This document shows positions 60,585-64,000 of a stretch of DNA of 64,000 nucleotides, in pieces (the first letter of the stretch is position 1; each line of letters starts with the position of its first letter). A program made the translations under genes and the position numbers. The notes beneath the pieces were generated by a model. The model was given only the letters and a program-made list of their open reading frames with translations. It made no database searches and was not told the DNA's origin. Source of the stretch: Batillaria attramentaria (taxonomy: Eukaryota; Mollusca; Gastropoda; Batillariidae); NCBI GenBank assembly GCA_018292915.2, contig JACVVK020000392.1:554001-618000 (forward strand). The letters run 5' to 3'.

Positions 60585-63500
60585 AGTGTGTGAACATGAT
60601 AGTTTAGCGTGGATAGACTGCCACACAGGTTTCACTGTATTTCAAATCTTGTGTGAAACTAAAATCATCCTTATCACACACACACACATCGATCACACAC
60701 AGCTTGCATGCAGCAGTGAACTTGTGTCTGTATTTTTTTTTTTCAAATTATAAGACGGAACCAACGAAAAGCCAGATTCTCCAACCCATGTTCTGGTGTT
60801 TCACCTGGCGACAAGAATGATCCAAAAAACAACAACTCTAAAAGTAAAAGGGACCAATACGAGGTCTCCTCTCGGTCATTCAACCATGAAGACACCTCAG
60901 CGACCACAATAAATGTTGTATGTATTGTAGAAAACATGGTTTCTACTTCCACATATATATATATCCTCTTCAGTCAGCCATGATTTAGCACTGGCAGCAG
61001 AACTCGTTTCGTTCCTAGTCCTACAGCACCGGGTTTAGCTGAAGGCTGCGTTTGGATAGCCCAACAACTTCAGGCGAACCGTTGTGTCGGACTTGCACTT
61101 GCCAAGAACTCTGTATTGCTCTCATGAGTACACAGGTTGATGCTGGTTCTTATGTGGAGGTGCTCATTTTTTCTCTCCTTCAAGTCAATGCAAATGAACC
61201 TTGCCATGAGAGACACGTAGTGTGTTCCCTGAAAACGGAATTGAACCATGCCATTCTGAAATGGCCACGCAGCCATCTGTGTCAAGAGGTTGTGCTCACG
61301 GTCATATTTGAAGCACTGAGCAGGTTCTGTTGCAGCTTCAAACCACGATTTCACATGGCAGTCTTTCAGCAGTCATTTCACAATTTGAGGCAGATTGCAA
61401 GAGCATCCTTGCCACACTGTAGTGTTCTGCGCAAAGCCCAGTTGAAGTCTCCATCTGGTAAACACGAAACGTGCCAGAAGGCACACCAGGAACAGTTCTG
61501 TGCAGTGTTTGCTTGTCAACAGTTGTCTGGATGGAGATGAACCACAGCAACTGCATGTGGCAGAAGTAAGCTTCTGACAGTGTAACTTAGTGCATGCGTT
61601 GGTTGGTTGTTGTTTTTGTTGTACTGTACCTGCTGAAGCTGTGCAAGCTTCAAACACGACAGTTATGAGGCTGCATGCGGTAGACAGGAGGGTGGTTTTG
61701 CATTTACTGAGCAGATTTATCTCCCATACATACAGGATTATATCAGGATCATGCTTATATACATATATCCTTATGCCTTCCATTTAGCCAGTACAAAAGG
61801 CAGTTCTCAGGCACAGGCAGGTTTCAACGTTTTCCACCATCCTTTCTTGATCACAGCTGTGCTGTGCAAGGTTGCTGTTTCCACAGGTCAAATGCAATGT
61901 CAGTGTTTTCCTTGTAGGATGGTTTCAAATGACCAAACTGTCCCATGCCACTCACAGTGTAGAAGAGAGCAGTGAGGTTGGAACCACAGATGTCATGACT
62001 ATCCAAAGCAGACTATCATGATCAAACCCACTGCTCTTTTTTAGTACATTGTTTATGTACATGTACTGTCAAGTCCCCTCCATTTTCAGTGTTTTCCTGG
62101 CAAGTGGATGCAGCCAAGTAGCTGAAGTATGCCCAACTACGTTCAGGCATCTTGCAGCTTCGTGGTTGGAGGTTGGTCATGTTTACACAAACTTTAAAGC
62201 CTGTATTTCTTCTTCTACACAACAATAAATGTACAGCAAAACAATCAGCAATTCGCCTGCCCTCACAAGCAGGGGAACGTGTGTACAGACTACAGTGTCC
62301 CCATCTGACTGAACACATCAACGAGAAAAAAAAGCTACGCCTTTTTCCCCCACCAGCCACACACACCATCATCCAGGAGAGTGGAACAGGGCGTGGGCTG
62401 GTGCAGACTAGCCATGTCATACGCTACCTTCCATCATCACAAGCACTTGAGAGAACCGGTCCAGTGCAAAATACTCACCGAACATGGGGTTCATCGGTGG
62501 CTCTGACCAAAATACCATTGGCCATGGGGAAAATCACTTTCAACAGCTCTTCTGTGATGCCTCTTTGAATATTGCCCACAAACACAGACCTCTTGCGAAG
62601 GTCGCCTGCAAAAACAAAGCGACTGATGCTCAGGACCCCTGCCATGGCCAGTCTCTGCCCAGACGAGCAGAGCCAACACTGCGGGCCTGCGGCCACCACA
62701 GGGGCCATCCAGTGGAGAGGTCAAGGCAGTCAGTCAGTCACTCACAGCCTGGGGTCGAGGGTCTCGTGACCCAGGACCCGCCCCACACAGACAACAGCAA
62801 CAGCACCAGAACCTGGCCCTGCATGCCAGTGGTGACAGGTTGTGTCGTGTGTGACGCCCAGAGGGCATGAGCTGTGAGTGAAAGGTTTGCCGGTGCAGTC
62901 GAGCACAGAGTCCAAGTGGGACCTGGAACGGCGCAGCTGATCGCCCGAACCGTTTCCACTCTGTCCTGTGCTGTTTCAGACTCAGAGGCAGTTGAATTAA
63001 CATGTGCTGTGACAAAATCAACACCATTACAAAAGCAGACGATTCACACGTGCTAGACCCATCTCTAATCTCTCCTCCACGTACGTCTCTCGCACATCTC
63101 TGCAGCTAGGTGCGTGTGCTCTGTTATTCAACTCATTTTCTTTAGGTCTACTCACTTATTTCTTTTACTTTTTAACACTTCTGACTACTGACAAGCAGTA
63201 TTTTATAAATTTGCAGCAGGGCTGGGCGCAACTGACACCCCCTCCACCAATAATTCATTCAAATATCTCACATTAAAACTTGATTAATGGTGGATGCATT
63301 ATGAGCTCTGAAACTGCTGGTTTATATTATAAATCAGGCTGGGGATTTGCTGCGGGGATAAAAAGACTGAAACCTAGGTTGGAGTGGAGAGGCAGCGCAC
63401 TGCTGGGGGAACAGAGGCAGTGCCCTACTTAAGAAAACAAATTTTAGCATTTTTAAAGGCAGTGGGTAGCCTCTCCAGGCACCCAATGTAAAATACTGCC

Positions 63501-63803
63501 TTGATACTGACATACAAGTCTTCAAAAATGAAGTTAGACTGACCAGAATGGCATAACATATATCACGATAGTGGGCAACGTTTTTCCTCCTTCCTGGCTG
63601 AAAGAATAGGACATTTGGCTGAAAATCACCAGATGACTGAAAATTCCCCAGCCTGATAAATAAATGAATAAAATCCCTGCTCTGAGACTGTATGTAATGA
63701 GGCGCCCACAGCCAAGCACTGCTTGAGTAAATCACTCGCTTACCTTTCACTTTCTTCACAAACTTAATCTTCTGAGCCTTCATGACATCAACCATAAATG
63801 TAG
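53470..63803 (-). CDS. RNA-binding protein with divergent RRM and Gly-rich tail, 3' part (5' end off window)
   Basis: Exons in transcript order: 63803-63744, 62605-62479, 59819-59701, 55566-54075 and 53545-53470. Phases agree, giving about 624 residues; the start lies beyond 64000. The order seen is: a basic segment (KIKFVKKVKG); an RRM-like fold starting KRSVFVGNI, with a poor RNP1; an Asp/Glu/Lys-rich linker of about 100 residues (EEKKDGEEKKDEEGTK type); a basic stretch (KKKIKQQLNKNKKKRKRD) followed by DFLDEIQREWN; an RG/RGG region; a short helix-prone block (LEGKIQNLMRLQNQLEMTISNQM); then about 270 residues rich in Gly, Ser, Met and Tyr ending SGSGYNRY. This resembles hnRNP-type or prion-like nuclear proteins, but I do not recognise the family and give no symbol. 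The 1492-base exon carries nearly all of the low-complexity part. Confidence 0.85.
56089..56276. mobile_element. GGGCCC-ended MITE family, copy 4 (truncated)
   Basis: One TIR (ACTTTTACATACGGGCCC) and part of the interior remain. The internal part runs in the opposite direction relative to copies 1-3. It lies close upstream of the LINE insertion. Confidence 0.65.
56370..56514 (+). ncRNA. Candidate HDV-like self-cleaving ribozyme at the LINE 5' end
   Basis: Hand folding gives the nested double pseudoknot of the HDV class. P1: 56370-56376 with 56399-56406 (seven pairs, one bulged U at 56403). P2: UGGUCCAC 56378-56385 with GUGGACCA 56507-56514 (eight pairs). P3: CCC 56386-56388 with GGG 56396-56398, closing a seven-base loop (UUGUCGU). 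P4: ACCUC 56413-56417 with GAGGU 56493-56497, extended by UGACCC/GGGUCA (56420-56425 with 56462-56467). The joining strand before P2 reads ACGAAU; its C56502 matches the catalytic cytosine of the GCGAAU core. The expected cut is just before G56370, exactly at the duplication border. P1.1 pairing is weak. Such ribozymes are known at the 5' ends of R2, RTE and other LINEs. Confidence 0.7.
56649..59657 (+). pseudogene. LINE endonuclease/reverse transcriptase with one internal stop
   Basis: The frame runs 733 codons to TAG at 58848-58850, then continues in the same frame to a TAA in the tail (1002 codons in all). The break removes RT box C and the thumb/C-terminal part. No frameshift was seen. 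The C-terminal part carries a conserved block with GKRKRGRPRNIWRR. All else looks intact, so the copy seems young. Confidence 0.85.
60075..60225. repeat. Tandem duplication, about 85-bp units, of a dispersed repeat
   Basis: Two units share ACTAAAATCTGT and GGTGCATTTTGGCAT. Related pieces occur at 51589-51730 and 56280-56355. Lies in the intron between the RRM-encoding exons. Confidence 0.6.
60420..60457. repeat. C homopolymer, 38 bases
   Basis: Uninterrupted C run in an intron of the minus-strand RNA-binding protein gene, so it reads as G in that transcript. Confidence 0.85.
60549..60581. repeat. (GT)n microsatellite
   Basis: Perfect GT run in the intron before the exon at 59819-59701 of the RNA-binding protein gene. 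Confidence 0.95.
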
Positions 63804-64000
63804 CTGAAAAAAGCAGAAAAGTGCATTATCAAACAAAGAAACAACAACAAACCACCACAAACCACCACAAACCACCACATAAAAAGCTTGCTGCAATATT
63901 CTTCTACATGATGCATTAGACAAAATACATCCTGCTGAAATAACCAGAAGAATTACATCCTACTGAAATAACCAGAAGAAATACATCCTACTGAAATAAC

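Larger units (their letters stand above)
59820..62478 (-). other. Large intron of the RNA-binding protein gene
   Basis: The exons on either side join in matching phase, so no exon is needed here. It contains a tandem dispersed repeat, a C run, a (GT)n and moderate-complexity sequence at 60960-62100 with frames on both strands but no motif I recognise. Confidence 0.6.

Noticed and set aside
61052..61783. Possible nested gene with overlapping frames on both strands
   Set aside because: No motif, no start context or splice support was seen, and the surrounding exons join in phase without it.

Overview
This is animal nuclear DNA. Genes are split by GT-AG introns, and dinucleotide and homopolymer repeats, tRNA-derived SINEs, MITEs and a LINE are abundant. 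Intron style, repeat load and a secreted PhoPQ-related (AprA-like) hydrolase gene best fit a lophotrochozoan, most likely a gastropod mollusc. That assignment is an inference. No prokaryotic or viral gene was recognised.

Layout. (1) 1-3958, minus: 5' part of mitochondrial tyrosyl-tRNA synthetase (YARS2); the gene continues past base 1. (2) 4427-12201, plus: complete nine-exon RNA polymerase III subunit RPC4 (POLR3D), head-to-head with YARS2 across about 0.5 kb rich in CCAAT boxes. (3) 12.2-14.8 kb: repeat-rich spacer with a minisatellite, a MITE and a perfect 92-bp palindrome. (4) about 14.8-37.8 kb, plus: casein kinase 1 delta/epsilon (doubletime type), seven shared coding exons and two candidate last exons, one known from homology (33089-33315) and one new (28484-28731). 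(5) 38306-49493, minus: complete 14-exon secreted AprA/PhoPQ-related protein, tail-to-tail with the kinase. (6) 49.5-52.2 kb: spacer with SINEs. (7) about 52.2-63.8 kb and beyond, minus: 3' part of an unrecognised RNA-binding protein with a divergent RRM, a K/E-rich linker and a long Gly-rich tail. Its last large intron carries a nearly intact LINE in antisense.

The most notable observation is the 5' end of that LINE (56370-56514). It can be folded by hand into an HDV-like self-cleaving ribozyme whose first base lies exactly at the target-site-duplication boundary. Other notable points are the phase-compatible alternative last exon of the kinase, the perfect TTAA-flanked palindrome, a decayed duplicate of a POLR3D exon abutting a SINE, and splice acceptors in the AprA-like gene built from a SINE tail and from a (TG)n tract.

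The genes do not form one pathway. YARS2 and POLR3D share a tRNA theme: Pol III makes nuclear tRNAs and YARS2 charges mitochondrial tRNA-Tyr. Exon borders were set by hand from splice signals, reading-frame phase and remembered family similarity. No alignment or folding program was run.
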